From: JAPKYZ01 sp033763835
Lineage (GTDB): Bacteria > Acidobacteriota > Terriglobia > Bryobacterales > Bryobacteraceae
DNA: 64,000 bases
NCBI GenBank assembly: GCA_033763835.1
Contig: JANRJS010000014.1
Location: 1 to 64,000, forward strand
Direction of reading: 5' to 3'
Part shown: positions 17,345-26,739 of the stretch, piece by piece
Layout: each line of letters opens with the position of its first letter
How positions within the stretch are numbered: the stretch's first letter is position 1
The notes under the pieces: model-generated
The model's database searches: none
Seen by the model: the letters and a program-made list of their open reading frames with translations, nothing else
Told to the model about the DNA's origin: nothing
Position numbers and translations under genes: made by a program

Positions 17345-19744
17345 CTACGATTCAGCCCGCAAAGCAACCGCCGGGTCGACATGAGAAGCGCGGCGGGCGG
17401 GGATTAAGCAAGCGGCGAGCGCGACGGCGAGCACTCCAAGCGTCACGGCCACGAACGTCGCCGGGTCGTGCGGGCGTACTTCGTAGAGCATCGTTTCGAG
17501 CGTGCGCGAGAGTGTCCAAGCGCCCACGAGGCCGATGGCGAGACCGATCGCGGTTAGAGCAAATCCGCGGCTGAGCACGATCCGGTAGACGTCGCCCAAG
17601 CGCGCGCCGAGCGCCATGCGAATGCCGATCTCGCGCGTGCGTTGCGCGACGGCGTAGGACATGACGCCGTAGATTCCGAGCACGGCGAGCGCAAGGGCCA
17701 ACGCTCCGAACGCCGCGAGCATCATCGTCTGAAAGCGCGGACGCGCGAGCGTCTGGTCCACCCAATGCTCCATTGTTGCCAGTTCGGCGATGGGGAGGTT
17801 GGGGTCCATTTCGCGAATCAGAGTGCGTACCGGTTCGGCGAGCGTTTCGGGCGGCACGGCGGTCCGGATCACGAGCGATCCCCAACGCATGGGAAGCTGC
17901 GCGTGCGGGTAATAGACCGTCGGGCGCTCGACTTTTTCGAGGTTCTGGTGCCGGATGTCGGCGACGACGCCAACGATTTCGCCGGGCTTCTCGTCGTCCA
18001 TCCGAACGATCAGCGATTTACCGAGCGGGTCTTCGTTGGGAAAGATCTCGCGGGCCAGCGCCTCGCTGACGATGTAGGCGCGGGGGGCGTCGGGGCGCAT
18101 GTCGGCGTCGGTGAGCATGCGTCCGCGCGTCAGGGGAATGCGAAGGGTATCGAAGTAGTTCCTCTGTACGATTCGGACGTCGGCGATCGGCATTGCGCCG
18201 GGGTCCGGCTTGGGGCGGTCCGTCCGCCAGAAGCGCGTCGCCGATCCTGTCCCACGCATGGGCATGAAGGTGATGAAGCTCGACGCCTCGACGCCAGGGA
18301 GCGTTCGAATCTTGCCAGTCAGTTCTTCGTAAAAGCGAACGGCGCGTTGCTCGTCGGGATAGTCCGCGCGGAACAGGCTGAGTTCCATCGTGAGAATGTT
18401 GCGCGTTTCGAAACCCGGTTTGGTATTCGCCAACCGGACGAAGCTGTTGACGAGAAGCCCCGCTCCACACACCACCGTGACGGCGATCGCCACTTCGGCG
18501 ATGGAGAGGATGTCGCGCACGCGCGTTGCGTGAGCGTCGTGAGTCGCTCCGCGCGTTTGGGACGCGAGACGCGAGGCGGAAAGCGCGGGGGCAATCCCCA
18601 GTAGAAGGCCAGTGAACGCCGCTACTACGGCCATCGCGGCCAGAACCGGCCATTCGAGCGATACTGTGTCCAGCCTGGGAATGTCCTTCGGTCCCCAGAG
18701 CCGGACGGCGTCGACGATCCAGACCGCGAGCGCGAGTCCCACGGCGGTACCGGCGGCGGCGAGCGTCAGCGATTCGACGAGAAGTTGCCGGGCCAGCCGA
18801 ATTCGCGTCGCGCCGAGCGAAGCTCGAATGGTTAGCTCCCGCTGCCGGGCCGCGACGCGGGTGAGCATCAAGCTCGCGACGTTCGCGCAGGCGATCAGCA
18901 GGACGCAGCCCACGGCACCTAAGAGGATCCAGATAGCGCCGCGGACATTACCGTGCAGCTCGTCGTCGAGCGATCGGGCCATGGATGTGCGGTCGGCGTT
19001 GTTCTCGGGGTAAAGCCGCCGGAGCTCGTCGCCGATCCGGCGCATTTCGGCGTCCGCCGCCTGAACCGTTACGCCATTCTTTAGTTGCGCGAAGCCCATC
19101 AGGTACCGGCCGCCGTTCCGCCGGCCGTCGTTGTCGAACTCGCGCAATTGGATGTTGCCCCAAAAATCGGGCTGTCGTGTGGAGATGGAAACGAAGTGGG
19201 GCGGCGCGACGCCGATCACGATGGTGGCGGCTCCTCCCAGCCGGATCACGCGGCCGACGATGGCCGGATCGGCGGAGAACTTGCGGCGCCAGAGCCCGTC
19301 GCTAATCACCGCAACGGGGGGCGCGCCGACGCGGTTATCGGCGGCTGTGAATCCGCGCCCGATGGCCGGAGCGGCCCCGAACATCGGAAAGAAGTCCGCG
19401 CCGACCCGCTCCCCGCGCAGGACTTCCGCGTCGCCCACGCCGGTGAGGTTGGTAGTAATGAAATCGATCGGAGTCATCCGTTCGAAGGTCGTCTGGCGGC
19501 GCGTCCAGTCGATGTAGTTGGCCGGGGCGATCACGCGTCCCGATGGGACGGAGATGCGCTTTTCGGCCAAACTCACCAGCCGGTGCGCTTCGGGATAGGG
19601 CAGCGGCTTCAGGACCACGGTGTAGACGACGCTGAAGATCGCGGCGTTCACTCCCAGGCCGAGCGCGAGGGCGGAGATCGCGAGCAGCGCGAATCCCGGG
19701 TTGTGGCGGATTTGCCGGAGAGCGAGCGATAGGTCCTGTCGCAT
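17345..19744 (-). CDS. MacB/FtsX-type ABC permease (ADOP family)
   Basis: A 799-residue membrane protein of the acidobacterial duplicated orphan permease type: two MacB periplasmic core + FtsX cassettes in one chain. The N-terminus has the family block ALRQIRHNPGFALLAISALALGL, the two cassettes are separated near residue 400, and the C-terminus ends in the last FtsX segment (CLIPARRASHVDPAVALR). No ATPase gene lies beside it, hence 'orphan'. FtsX/MacB proteins act as mechanotransmitters driven by an ABC ATPase rather than as simple channels; the substrate is unknown. It starts at ATG 19744. The 193-base gap upstream, shared with a divergent gene, holds a possible TATACT -10 on the plus strand. 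Confidence 0.88.
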   Translation of the reverse strand: MRQDLSLALRQIRHNPGFALLAISALALGLGVNAAIFSVVYTVVLKPLPYPEAHRLVSLAEKRISVPSGRVIAPANYIDWTRRQTTFERMTPIDFITTNLTGVGDAEVLRGERVGADFFPMFGAAPAIGRGFTAADNRVGAPPVAVISDGLWRRKFSADPAIVGRVIRLGGAATIVIGVAPPHFVSISTRQPDFWGNIQLREFDNDGRRNGGRYLMGFAQLKNGVTVQAADAEMRRIGDELRRLYPENNADRTSMARSLDDELHGNVRGAIWILLGAVGCVLLIACANVASLMLTRVAARQRELTIRASLGATRIRLARQLLVESLTLAAAGTAVGLALAVWIVDAVRLWGPKDIPRLDTVSLEWPVLAAMAVVAAFTGLLLGIAPALSASRLASQTRGATHDAHATRVRDILSIAEVAIAVTVVCGAGLLVNSFVRLANTKPGFETRNILTMELSLFRADYPDEQRAVRFYEELTGKIRTLPGVEASSFITFMPMRGTGSATRFWRTDRPKPDPGAMPIADVRIVQRNYFDTLRIPLTRGRMLTDADMRPDAPRAYIVSEALAREIFPNEDPLGKSLIVRMDDEKPGEIVGVVADIRHQNLEKVERPTVYYPHAQLPMRWGSLVIRTAVPPETLAEPVRTLIREMDPNLPIAELATMEHWVDQTLARPRFQTMMLAAFGALALALAVLGIYGVMSYAVAQRTREIGIRMALGARLGDVYRIVLSRGFALTAIGLAIGLVGAWTLSRTLETMLYEVRPHDPATFVAVTLGVLAVALAACLIPARRASHVDPAVALRAES

Positions 19745-19937
19745 AAAGCGTACTGATGCACGCGACAGGCCGCGACTTTAGCGAGTTTGCGGGGTGTAAG
19801 TGTCCGCTTCTGGGACTTAGGTGTTCGCTGGGAACGCCAAAGCCATCCAAAATCTAGGCGACGACCCCCTATACTAGACGAGCGGGTTTCGCCCGCCAAA
19901 CCGAGCAAGAAGGTGCCCCGCAGTTTAAGGCGGATGG

Positions 19938-20825
19938 ATGTCAATACGTTGCCAACGCGCAGCTTCTGCGGCAGCCCTGCTGGCGTGTTTCGCAGTCGCG
20001 GTTTGCGGGCAAGAGGTTACCTCCGTCCTGTTGGACTATTTTCGGAAACGTCTCCAGGATTCCACCCATTCTCAGCCTCCGGCGTACGGCGAGTTGTTGA
20101 ACGTCGTCGATTCGATTTCTACCTCAAGCCCTGCGGCGATTGAGTCGGCGTTGGGGCTTTTGACCAAAGCGCTCCAGAGCAAGACGGATAACCTCGCCAT
20201 CGAGGCCGCATTCGCGATGTTCGAAATCGCAAGGCGTCCGGATGGCGGTAGCCTTCTTCGCGGTCGGATTTCGGACCTGGCATCGCTCCTTACGAGCAAA
20301 GACGAACGTCTAAGCGGCGGGGCCGCCCTTACTTTTGGCTACCTACATCAAACGGTTCCCGAAATGACGACGCCGATTTTGATTCGCCATTTAAGCGGAG
20401 GAGAGTCGAGTATCGTCAAGACACAGATCGCTCGAACTCTTCTTCAGTCGAAGTCGGTTGACGAAACAGCCTGGAAAGTTATCGAGGCTTACGTCAAGCA
20501 ACCGGCTACTGGGGAAGTGAAAGTCGCTAATTTATACGCCGTTGCCAATAGCGCTTCGAGATCCCAAGTATTTGTCCCTTTTGTCGTACAGTCTCTCAAT
20601 GACGACAATAAGTACGTGAAAGTAGCGGCAATTTACGCTGTGAATTCACTGGGACCCGAGGCTCGAATTGTGGCCTTGTCGTCGGTAAACAAGCTCGCGG
20701 CCGATCCTAACGAAGATCGTCAGGTACGCCGAGTCGCCGATCTTTTCCTTCGGGGAAGACTGGGCGATCCAAGCTTTAAGCCGGATATCCCTGAAAGGCC
20801 CCAACGACCTCAGCCGCGAAACTGA
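19938..20825 (+). CDS. secreted HEAT-like repeat protein
   Basis: A 295-residue protein with a signal peptide ending near CGQE (residues ~10-25). The mature part is almost entirely alpha-helical with repeated helix pairs of about 35-40 residues (for example AALTFGYLHQTVPEMTTPILIRHL, KVAAIYAVNSLGPEARIVAL), resembling HEAT/armadillo repeats. It ends in a Pro/Arg-rich tail. No catalytic motif is visible, so it is probably a periplasmic scaffold or binding protein. Base composition is clearly AT-richer than its neighbours, which suggests a different history. A TATACT element lies about 70 bases upstream. Function unknown. Confidence 0.65.
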   Translation: MSIRCQRAASAAALLACFAVAVCGQEVTSVLLDYFRKRLQDSTHSQPPAYGELLNVVDSISTSSPAAIESALGLLTKALQSKTDNLAIEAAFAMFEIARRPDGGSLLRGRISDLASLLTSKDERLSGGAALTFGYLHQTVPEMTTPILIRHLSGGESSIVKTQIARTLLQSKSVDETAWKVIEAYVKQPATGEVKVANLYAVANSASRSQVFVPFVVQSLNDDNKYVKVAAIYAVNSLGPEARIVALSSVNKLAADPNEDRQVRRVADLFLRGRLGDPSFKPDIPERPQRPQPRN

Positions 20826-20835
20826 TACGGCGGCC

Positions 20836-21393
20836 TTACGTGTTCGGGGGAGGCCCCGGGAAGAAATCGCCGACGCGCGCCGAGAACCCCGGAAGAAGGT
20901 CGGGAAAGGTCAACGACTCGTTCGATTCGAGGCGGTGCGCCCGGGAGGCGGAATCGTACACCCAAAAAGAGCGGCTCTCGGGATAGGCCATCACGACGTA
21001 CTTGGCTCCGTAGGCGAAGTAGTCGCGGATGCGCCGGTCGGCTTCCTCGGTGGTTTCGGAAGAAACGACTTCGAAGACGATTTCGGGCGAGCCGACAAAT
21101 GGACCCTCGGCGGGAGGGATACGGTCGGGAACGAAAATCGAAACGTCCGGCCGGCGGCCCAAGCGCTCGTTCAGTTCGAAGATCACTTCGGGGTAGACCT
21201 CGCCTACGGGATTCCGTGCGAAATAGCTCCAGAAAATCTTCGCCGCCTGCTTCTTCACCCACTCGTGGATCGCTCGCGTGTACGCCACGGGAACCACCTC
21301 CCCATCCACGAGTTCCGTCGTCTTGATCGTGTCCCAACCGAGTTCGGACCACTCGTCGAAGGTCAGCAACTTGGTTGGGGTTGCGGCGGCCAT
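20836..21393 (-). CDS. Uma2-family PD-(D/E)XK nuclease-fold protein
   Basis: A 185-residue protein matching the Uma2 (DUF820) family: TFDEWSELGWD near the N-terminus, VIFELNERLGRRPDVSIF with the catalytic-type Asp, then PEIVFEVVSSET and a YFAYGAKYVVMAYPE block. The fold is that of restriction endonucleases, but the role of the family is not established; members are abundant in cyanobacteria and acidobacteria. It lies 14 bases downstream of gyrB on the same strand, so it may be transcribed with it. Confidence 0.8.
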   Translation of the reverse strand: MAAATPTKLLTFDEWSELGWDTIKTTELVDGEVVPVAYTRAIHEWVKKQAAKIFWSYFARNPVGEVYPEVIFELNERLGRRPDVSIFVPDRIPPAEGPFVGSPEIVFEVVSSETTEEADRRIRDYFAYGAKYVVMAYPESRSFWVYDSASRAHRLESNESLTFPDLLPGFSARVGDFFPGPPPNT

Positions 21394-21407
21394 GGGCTTA
21401 GTGTAAA

Positions 21408-23819
21408 TCAGACATCCAGATTCCGGACGTCGAGGGCGTTCTCTTCGATGAACTTGCGGCGGCTTTCCACGTCCTCGCCCATCAGCGTCGAGAAGATTTC
21501 GTCGGACTCGACTAGATCCTTCAGATCGACGCGCAACAGCGTGCGGCGCTCGGCGTCCATTGTCGTTTCCCAGAGCTGTTCCGAGTTCATCTCGCCCAAC
21601 CCCTTGTAGCGCTGGACGTTGGCGTCGCGCATCGCTTCCTCTTTGACGAAAGCCAGCAAGTCGCGCCAGTTGTCCTTCGATTCCGGAGCCTTGCCTTCGC
21701 GAACGACTTTAAAAGGCGCTATGTTGAGCGGAGCGATCTGCTTCGCGAGCGTTCGCAGACGTCGGTAGTCGGGACCGGCCGCCAGTTCGACACCCACCAG
21801 CCGCTCGGCTTGGGTGTTGTCGCGGAAGGCGATCAGGTGCGCCGAATGCTCCTCGTCGGCGCGCAGTTCGGCGGCGATCTTCGCGTTCTGGATGGCGGCG
21901 AACAGCGGTTCGAGATTCGCCCGGTCCTGAAAATCGGCCTTCGAATCGAGTTTCAGCGCCGGGTCGATCAACATCTCGACGACGCGCGCGTCGCGCAACC
22001 GGCGTTCGAGACGGCGGGACACGTGGGTTAGCTCGTCGAGCGCGGCCAGGAACTTGCGCGCCTCCGCGCCTTCCAGCTTCTGCCCCGCGCATTCGATCGC
22101 CAGGTTCTCCGTCGCTCGGCGCAGTACTTCGCGGGTGAACTCGGCGTCGTTCTTGATGTACTCGATCTTCTTGCCCTTTTTGATGCCGTAGAGCGGCGGC
22201 TGCGCGACGAAGACATGCCCGCGCTCGATCAACGCCTGCATGTGGCGGAAGAAGAACGTCAGCAGCAGGGTGCGGATGTGGCTGCCGTCCACGTCGGCGT
22301 CCGTCATGATGATGACTTTGCCGTATCGGAGCTTCGCGAGGTCGAAATCGTCTTTGCCGATGCCGGTGCCGAGCGCCTGGATCATGATCCGGATTTCCTC
22401 GTGCCCCAGCATCTTGTCGTAGCGGGCTTTCTCGACGTTGAGAATTTTGCCCTTGAGCGGCAAGATGGCCTGATAGCGGCGATCGCGGCCCGTCTTCGCG
22501 GTGCCGCCGGCGGACTCGCCCTCGACCAGGAAGAGCTCGCAGCGCATCGGGTCTTTTTCCTGGCAGTCGGCCAGTTTGCCCGGCAGGCCGCCCGAATCGA
22601 GCGCGCCCTTGCGGCGGGTGAGATCGCGAGCTTTGCGGGCGGCCTCGCGTGCGCGCGCCGCGTCGATCGCTTTGCCGACGATCTTCTTCATCACCGGCGG
22701 ATTCTTGTCGAAAAACTCGCCGAGCTTCGAGTAGACGAGCGACGCCACGTCGCCCTGAATATCGGAGTTCAGCTTGCCCTTGGTCTGCCCTTCGAACTGC
22801 GGCTGCGGGACTTTCACGCTCACAACGGCGGTTAAGCCCTCGCGCACGTCGTCGCCGGTGAGATTCTCCTTGACGTCCTTGAACAGCCCGCCCTGCTGAC
22901 CCGCTTGGTTGATGGCCTTGGTGAGCGCGCTGCGGAAGCCCGAAAGGTGCGTGCCGCCGTCGATGGTGTGGATGTTGTTCGCGAAACTGAACACCTGTTC
23001 CGAGTAAGCGTCGTTGTACTGGAGCGCGATCTCCATCGAGATGACGCCGCCGTTCGGCAGGTCTTTCGAGCCTTCGAAATAGATCGGCTTATCGTGCAGG
23101 ACGCTTTTGCCTTTGTTGAGGTGCTTGATGAACTCGGCGATGCCGCCTTCGAAGAGGAACTCGTGGCTGCGCGGGTTCTCTTCGCGTTCGTCGGCCAGGA
23201 TGATCTTGAGACCCTTGTTCAAGAAGGCGAGTTGACGCAAGCGGTTGGCGAGGGTGTCGAAATCGAATACCGTCGCTTCCATAATCTGCGGGTCGGGCTT
23301 GAAGGTGATCTTGGTTCCGGTCTTCGATCCCGCCTTGCCGACCTTCGTGAGCGGGCCCTGCGGGATGCCGCGCTGATACTCCTGCTCCCAGGTCGCTTTG
23401 TCGCGCCAGATTTCGAGGCGCAGCGTTTCCGAGAGCGCGTTGACGCAACTGACGCCGACGCCGTGCAATCCGCCCGAAACCTTGTAGCTATTCGAATCGA
23501 ACTTGCCGCCCGCGTGCAGCTTAGTCATCACGATTTCCGCCGCCGAGACGCCGAATTCCTCTTTGATGTCGGTGGGGATGCCGCGGCCGTTGTCGACCAC
23601 GGTGAGCGAGTTGTCGGCGTGAATGGTAACGGTAATCTCGGTGCAGAATCCGGCCAGCGCCTCGTCCACCGAGTTATCGACCACTTCGTAGACGAGATGA
23701 TGCAGACCGGCTTCGCGCGTCGAGCCGATGTACATGGCGGGGCGAAGCCGGACCGCTTCAAGCCCTTCCAAAACCTTGATGCTGGACGAATCGTAAATCG
23801 GGTTATTCAGTGCTGCCAT
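21408..23819 (-). CDS. gyrB: DNA gyrase subunit B
   Basis: An 803-residue type IIA topoisomerase subunit. The GHKL ATPase domain comes first (YEVVDNSVDEALAG with the catalytic-base Glu region, VDNGRGIPTD). The transducer follows, then the TOPRIM domain starting at ELFLVEGESAGG and continuing through MTDADVDGSHIRTLLLTFF with the Asp metal ligands. The C-terminus has RYKGLGEMN. A long insert after TOPRIM (DELTHVSRRLERRL onwards) makes it proteobacterial-length rather than the shorter Gram-positive type. With GyrA it introduces negative supercoils. It lies 55 bases after dnaN; recF, often found between these two, is absent. Confidence 0.97.
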   Translation of the reverse strand: MAALNNPIYDSSSIKVLEGLEAVRLRPAMYIGSTREAGLHHLVYEVVDNSVDEALAGFCTEITVTIHADNSLTVVDNGRGIPTDIKEEFGVSAAEIVMTKLHAGGKFDSNSYKVSGGLHGVGVSCVNALSETLRLEIWRDKATWEQEYQRGIPQGPLTKVGKAGSKTGTKITFKPDPQIMEATVFDFDTLANRLRQLAFLNKGLKIILADEREENPRSHEFLFEGGIAEFIKHLNKGKSVLHDKPIYFEGSKDLPNGGVISMEIALQYNDAYSEQVFSFANNIHTIDGGTHLSGFRSALTKAINQAGQQGGLFKDVKENLTGDDVREGLTAVVSVKVPQPQFEGQTKGKLNSDIQGDVASLVYSKLGEFFDKNPPVMKKIVGKAIDAARAREAARKARDLTRRKGALDSGGLPGKLADCQEKDPMRCELFLVEGESAGGTAKTGRDRRYQAILPLKGKILNVEKARYDKMLGHEEIRIMIQALGTGIGKDDFDLAKLRYGKVIIMTDADVDGSHIRTLLLTFFFRHMQALIERGHVFVAQPPLYGIKKGKKIEYIKNDAEFTREVLRRATENLAIECAGQKLEGAEARKFLAALDELTHVSRRLERRLRDARVVEMLIDPALKLDSKADFQDRANLEPLFAAIQNAKIAAELRADEEHSAHLIAFRDNTQAERLVGVELAAGPDYRRLRTLAKQIAPLNIAPFKVVREGKAPESKDNWRDLLAFVKEEAMRDANVQRYKGLGEMNSEQLWETTMDAERRTLLRVDLKDLVESDEIFSTLMGEDVESRRKFIEENALDVRNLDV

Positions 23820-23874
23820 GAATGCTTTCGTTGTGGAATCGGATCGACTAAAGCGCGCGAGCTATGGCGGAAGC

Positions 23875-24990
23875 TCAGATGCGCATGGGCATAACGACGT
23901 AGCGGTATTGGTAATCGGCGGCTTCGGCCGAAGGGCGCAGTTCGCCCGCCGAATTACCGTCCTTGAAATGGAACGAAGCTTCGTTCTCGGAAAGCGCGCG
24001 CAGAAAATCGACTAGATATTGCGCGTTGAATCCGATTTCGACTTCGGGACCCGAATAGCCCGTTAAGAGGCTCTCTTCGCTTTCGCCGGTATCGGAAAGC
24101 GAGGAATGGATTTTCACTTCGCCGTCGCCGACGTGGACACGAATCGCATGCGAGCGATCGTCGGAAAACTGCGCGACCCGCTCGATGGCGGACTTGAACT
24201 CGTCTTTGGGAAGCGAGACCACGTTGGGGTGTTCCTTCGGTAAGACGCGCTCGAAATCCGGGAAGTTGCCCGTGAGTTTGCGCGAGAGCAGCAGGCGGTC
24301 GCCGATCTCGAAAAACAGGTGATTCTCGTCGCCCGCGAAAATGGCTTCGTCGTCGGGCGTGGCTTCCGCCGCCAGACGCTGAATTTCCTGCATGGCTTTC
24401 TTCGGCAACAAAGCTTTGTAGACGCCCGAAACGCCCGGCAGTTCGATGGCTTTCTCGGCGTAGGACAGCCGGTGGCCGTCGGTCGATACCATCGCCGCGG
24501 AATCTTTCTTCAAGATCAACAAAGCGCCGTTGAGCGTAAAGCGCGACTCTTCCGCGGAGATGGCGAAAACGGTCCGTGAGATCAACCCGGCCAACAATTT
24601 CGCGGGAATCTTAGCCAACGGTTCGGGCATGGCCGGCAATTCCGGAAAGCTTTCCCGGGACATGCCCGCAATGCGCGTCTTAGAGCGTCCACAGGTCAAC
24701 GTGGCCCAGTGGTTATCGGTGATCTTGATGTCGAGATCGGCGGCGGGCAGCAGACGCACGTAATCGAGCAGACGGCGGGCGGGCAACGTTCCCGCTCCGG
24801 CCTTTTTCACGCGCGCCGGGCAGGAGCAGCGGAAACCCAATTCCAGATCGGTGGCCGTCAGCGTGATGCGGTCCTGGGCGGCTTCGATCAGAACGTTCGA
24901 GAGGATGGGAATGGTGGTCTTTTTCTCGACCACACCCTGGGAGAAGCTCAGTTCTCTCGCCAGGTTGGCTTGGCTGACGGTAAATTCCAT
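23875..24990 (-). CDS. dnaN: DNA polymerase III beta subunit (sliding clamp)
   Basis: A 371-residue clamp with the three repeated domains. The N-terminus EFTVSQANLARELSFSQGVV, the ILSNVLIEA segment and the C-terminal YRYVVMPMRI (hydrophobic/MPMR end common to DnaN) are all present, and length matches the family. It forms a ring on DNA and tethers the replicase. It is the middle gene of dnaA-dnaN-gyrB and starts 252 bases after dnaA, across the candidate origin. Confidence 0.97.
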   Translation of the reverse strand: MEFTVSQANLARELSFSQGVVEKKTTIPILSNVLIEAAQDRITLTATDLELGFRCSCPARVKKAGAGTLPARRLLDYVRLLPAADLDIKITDNHWATLTCGRSKTRIAGMSRESFPELPAMPEPLAKIPAKLLAGLISRTVFAISAEESRFTLNGALLILKKDSAAMVSTDGHRLSYAEKAIELPGVSGVYKALLPKKAMQEIQRLAAEATPDDEAIFAGDENHLFFEIGDRLLLSRKLTGNFPDFERVLPKEHPNVVSLPKDEFKSAIERVAQFSDDRSHAIRVHVGDGEVKIHSSLSDTGESEESLLTGYSGPEVEIGFNAQYLVDFLRALSENEASFHFKDGNSAGELRPSAEAADYQYRYVVMPMRI

Positions 24991-25242
24991 GTTGTCCGGT
25001 TTCCGGGGTCTAAGGCTTTCCCCTTAGTCTTCTTTCAGGTCTTTCTAAGTCGCAATCTAAGAGCTGCCTTGGTAGGCCCTGTGAATCTGTGGATAACCAT
25101 CTAAATTGTACTAAAATCAAGAACTTTTCGCTACTATCCCGAGTGGAAATCCGGGTTGCGCGATGCGGCGAACGGTCGCGGTCGCGACTCTTCCGCAGCC
25201 TCCTCCGGCGGGAACCCGACCGTCTCTGTGGAAAGCCCGATT
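24991..25242. other. candidate replication origin segment between dnaA and dnaN
   Basis: This 252-base gap contains a perfect DnaA box on the minus strand (TTATCCACA, 25088-25096) and a near-consensus one (CTTTCCACA, 25227-25235). Next to the perfect box is an AT-rich patch (about 25100-25135), a plausible unwinding element. TACAAT on the minus strand inside that patch could be the -10 of a dnaN promoter. Position between dnaA and dnaN is a common oriC location. Only two good boxes are visible, so the dnaA upstream side may contribute as well. Confidence 0.6.
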
Positions 25243-26547
25243 TCATGCGGTGAGAGTGTCCGAAAGGTTGTGGAGAAGCTTGTTCAAATCGGGGTCCTTC
25301 AGGCGCAAAGCCTCGATTTTCTGCACCGAATGCAGCACGGTGGTGTGATGCTTGTTGCCGAACGCCCGCCCGATTTCGGGCAGCGAAGCGTGCGTCAGCT
25401 CCTTGGCGATATACATGGCGATCTGGCGGGGGTAGGCGATCTTCCGCTCGTTCGATTTCATTTTCAGTTGCGCGGGCTGCAATTGAAACCGCTCGGCCAC
25501 TAACCGGACGATGGAGTCGATCGAGATGCGCTTGTCGGTGGTTTGCGACAAGTGCTTCAGGATGTTATGCGCCATGCTAATCGAAATTCGCTCTTCGGTG
25601 ACGCTCGAATAAGTGGCGAGCTTTACCAGGGCGGCCTCTAATTCCCGCACGCTCGCTTTCGCCTTGGTGGCGATGTGGATGCGGACATCTTCGGGGAGAT
25701 CGATCCCGTCGATGGCGGCCTTGGCCGAGAGGATGGCCATCTTGGTTTCGAGATCGGGCGGCAACAGGTCGGCGTGCAAACCGCTTTCGAAGCGCGACCG
25801 CAGACGCTCCGGCAATCCGTGGATGTGCTTGGGATGAACGTCGCTCGAAACGACGATCTGCTTGCCGTTCTCGAACAGTTCGTTGAACGTGTAGAGAAAC
25901 TCCTCTTGCGTTTTCTCCTTGCCCGCCAGATTCTGCACGTCGTCGATCAGCAGCAAGTCGGCGGTGCGGTAGTGACGCTGGAAGAGCGCCATGCGGTCCG
26001 ACTTGATCGATTGCACCAGTTGGTTGAGAAAGCGCTCGGCGGGCGCGTAAACGACGCGCATGCTGGGGTATCGCGCGGAGGCCTCCTCGGCGATCGCGTT
26101 CATCAGATGCGTTTTGCCGACGCCCGAACCGCCGTAGAGGAATAGCGGATTGATGCCCTTACCGGGATTGGCCGCCACCCGCGCCGCCGCCGAGTGTGCG
26201 AACTGGTTCGACGAGCCAATGACGAACGTCCGGAACGTCAACTTCGGATTGAGGTGACTGCCGTTAAAACTAACCGGCTCGCTGGCGGTTAGTACGGCGG
26301 ACGAAGACTCCGCGGCGGCTACTTCGTAGCGAACTTCAGCCACCGGTAGACGAAGTTTGGCTACCGTGGCGGACACTTGGCGGGAGTACTCGGCCTCCAT
26401 CCATTTTTTGGTGGCCTCGTTGGGTACGGCCACCCAAAGCGTTTGTCCAGCCACCCGGCTCAGTCGCGTCTTGCTGACCCAGTTGAGGAGACCTTCCTCG
26501 CTAATCTGTCCGGCGAGCCCTCGCTTAACCTCTTCCCAGAAATCCAT
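25243..26547 (-). CDS. dnaA: chromosomal replication initiator DnaA
   Basis: A 434-residue AAA+ initiator. Domain I begins MDFWEEVKRGL; Walker A is in FLYGGSGVGKTHLMNA; Walker B is LLLIDDVQNLAG; the C-terminal domain IV has the DnaA-box recognition motif GRAFGNKHHTTV. The frame stays open for 53 more codons upstream, but the ATG at 26547 is chosen because it gives the conserved N-terminus and has AGGA about 8 bases before it. The leader is about 185 bases long, with a sigma70-like promoter, a foldable 5' segment and a palindromic DnaA site, so autoregulation by DnaA is likely. Confidence 0.96.
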   Translation of the reverse strand: MDFWEEVKRGLAGQISEEGLLNWVSKTRLSRVAGQTLWVAVPNEATKKWMEAEYSRQVSATVAKLRLPVAEVRYEVAAAESSSAVLTASEPVSFNGSHLNPKLTFRTFVIGSSNQFAHSAAARVAANPGKGINPLFLYGGSGVGKTHLMNAIAEEASARYPSMRVVYAPAERFLNQLVQSIKSDRMALFQRHYRTADLLLIDDVQNLAGKEKTQEEFLYTFNELFENGKQIVVSSDVHPKHIHGLPERLRSRFESGLHADLLPPDLETKMAILSAKAAIDGIDLPEDVRIHIATKAKASVRELEAALVKLATYSSVTEERISISMAHNILKHLSQTTDKRISIDSIVRLVAERFQLQPAQLKMKSNERKIAYPRQIAMYIAKELTHASLPEIGRAFGNKHHTTVLHSVQKIEALRLKDPDLNKLLHNLSDTLTA

Positions 26548-26624
26548 CTCGATCCTGCGAACGAATCTCCCAAACCTGCGCCAGAACCGAAAAAATTCAC
26601 CGAAAAGACAAAGCTTTCCCACAC

Positions 26625-26644
26625 GTTTTCCAGATGTGGAAAAC
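26625..26644. promoter_or_regulatory. palindromic DnaA-box pair in the dnaA leader
   Basis: GTTTTCCA-GATG-TGGAAAAC is a perfect 8-base inverted repeat. One half is a full TTTTCCACA-type box on the minus strand (26635-26643); the facing half is one base off (TTTTCCAGA). A further near-match, TTTCCCACA, lies just before it (about 26615-26623). It sits 78 bases upstream of the dnaA start and downstream of the promoter, a position suited to repression by DnaA or to origin function. Confidence 0.65.
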
Positions 26645-26673
26645 AGGAGGGAGCTAGGGCTTTGAGGGGGATT

Positions 26674-26737
26674 GAGTCCGGCTCCGAACCAGCCTGTGAC
26701 CGGCACCGTTTTTGCCGTGCACCGGGCTTACGGACTC
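26674..26737 (-). promoter_or_regulatory. foldable 5' leader of the dnaA transcript
   Basis: The segments CGGACTC and GAGTCCG at the two ends of this stretch are exact reverse complements, and inside lies a second hairpin (CGGCA/TGCCG around an A-rich loop, with extra wobble pairing outside). The predicted transcription start falls within or just before the outer stem, so the structure would form the very 5' end of dnaA mRNA. It could affect stability or expression. It matches no RNA family I recognise. Confidence 0.45.
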
Positions 26738-26739
26738 TC

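Noticed and set aside
20836..21393. Uma2-family gene as a transposon or defence island component
   Set aside because: No transposase, terminal repeats or defence partner is near; Uma2 genes are commonly scattered singly in such genomes.
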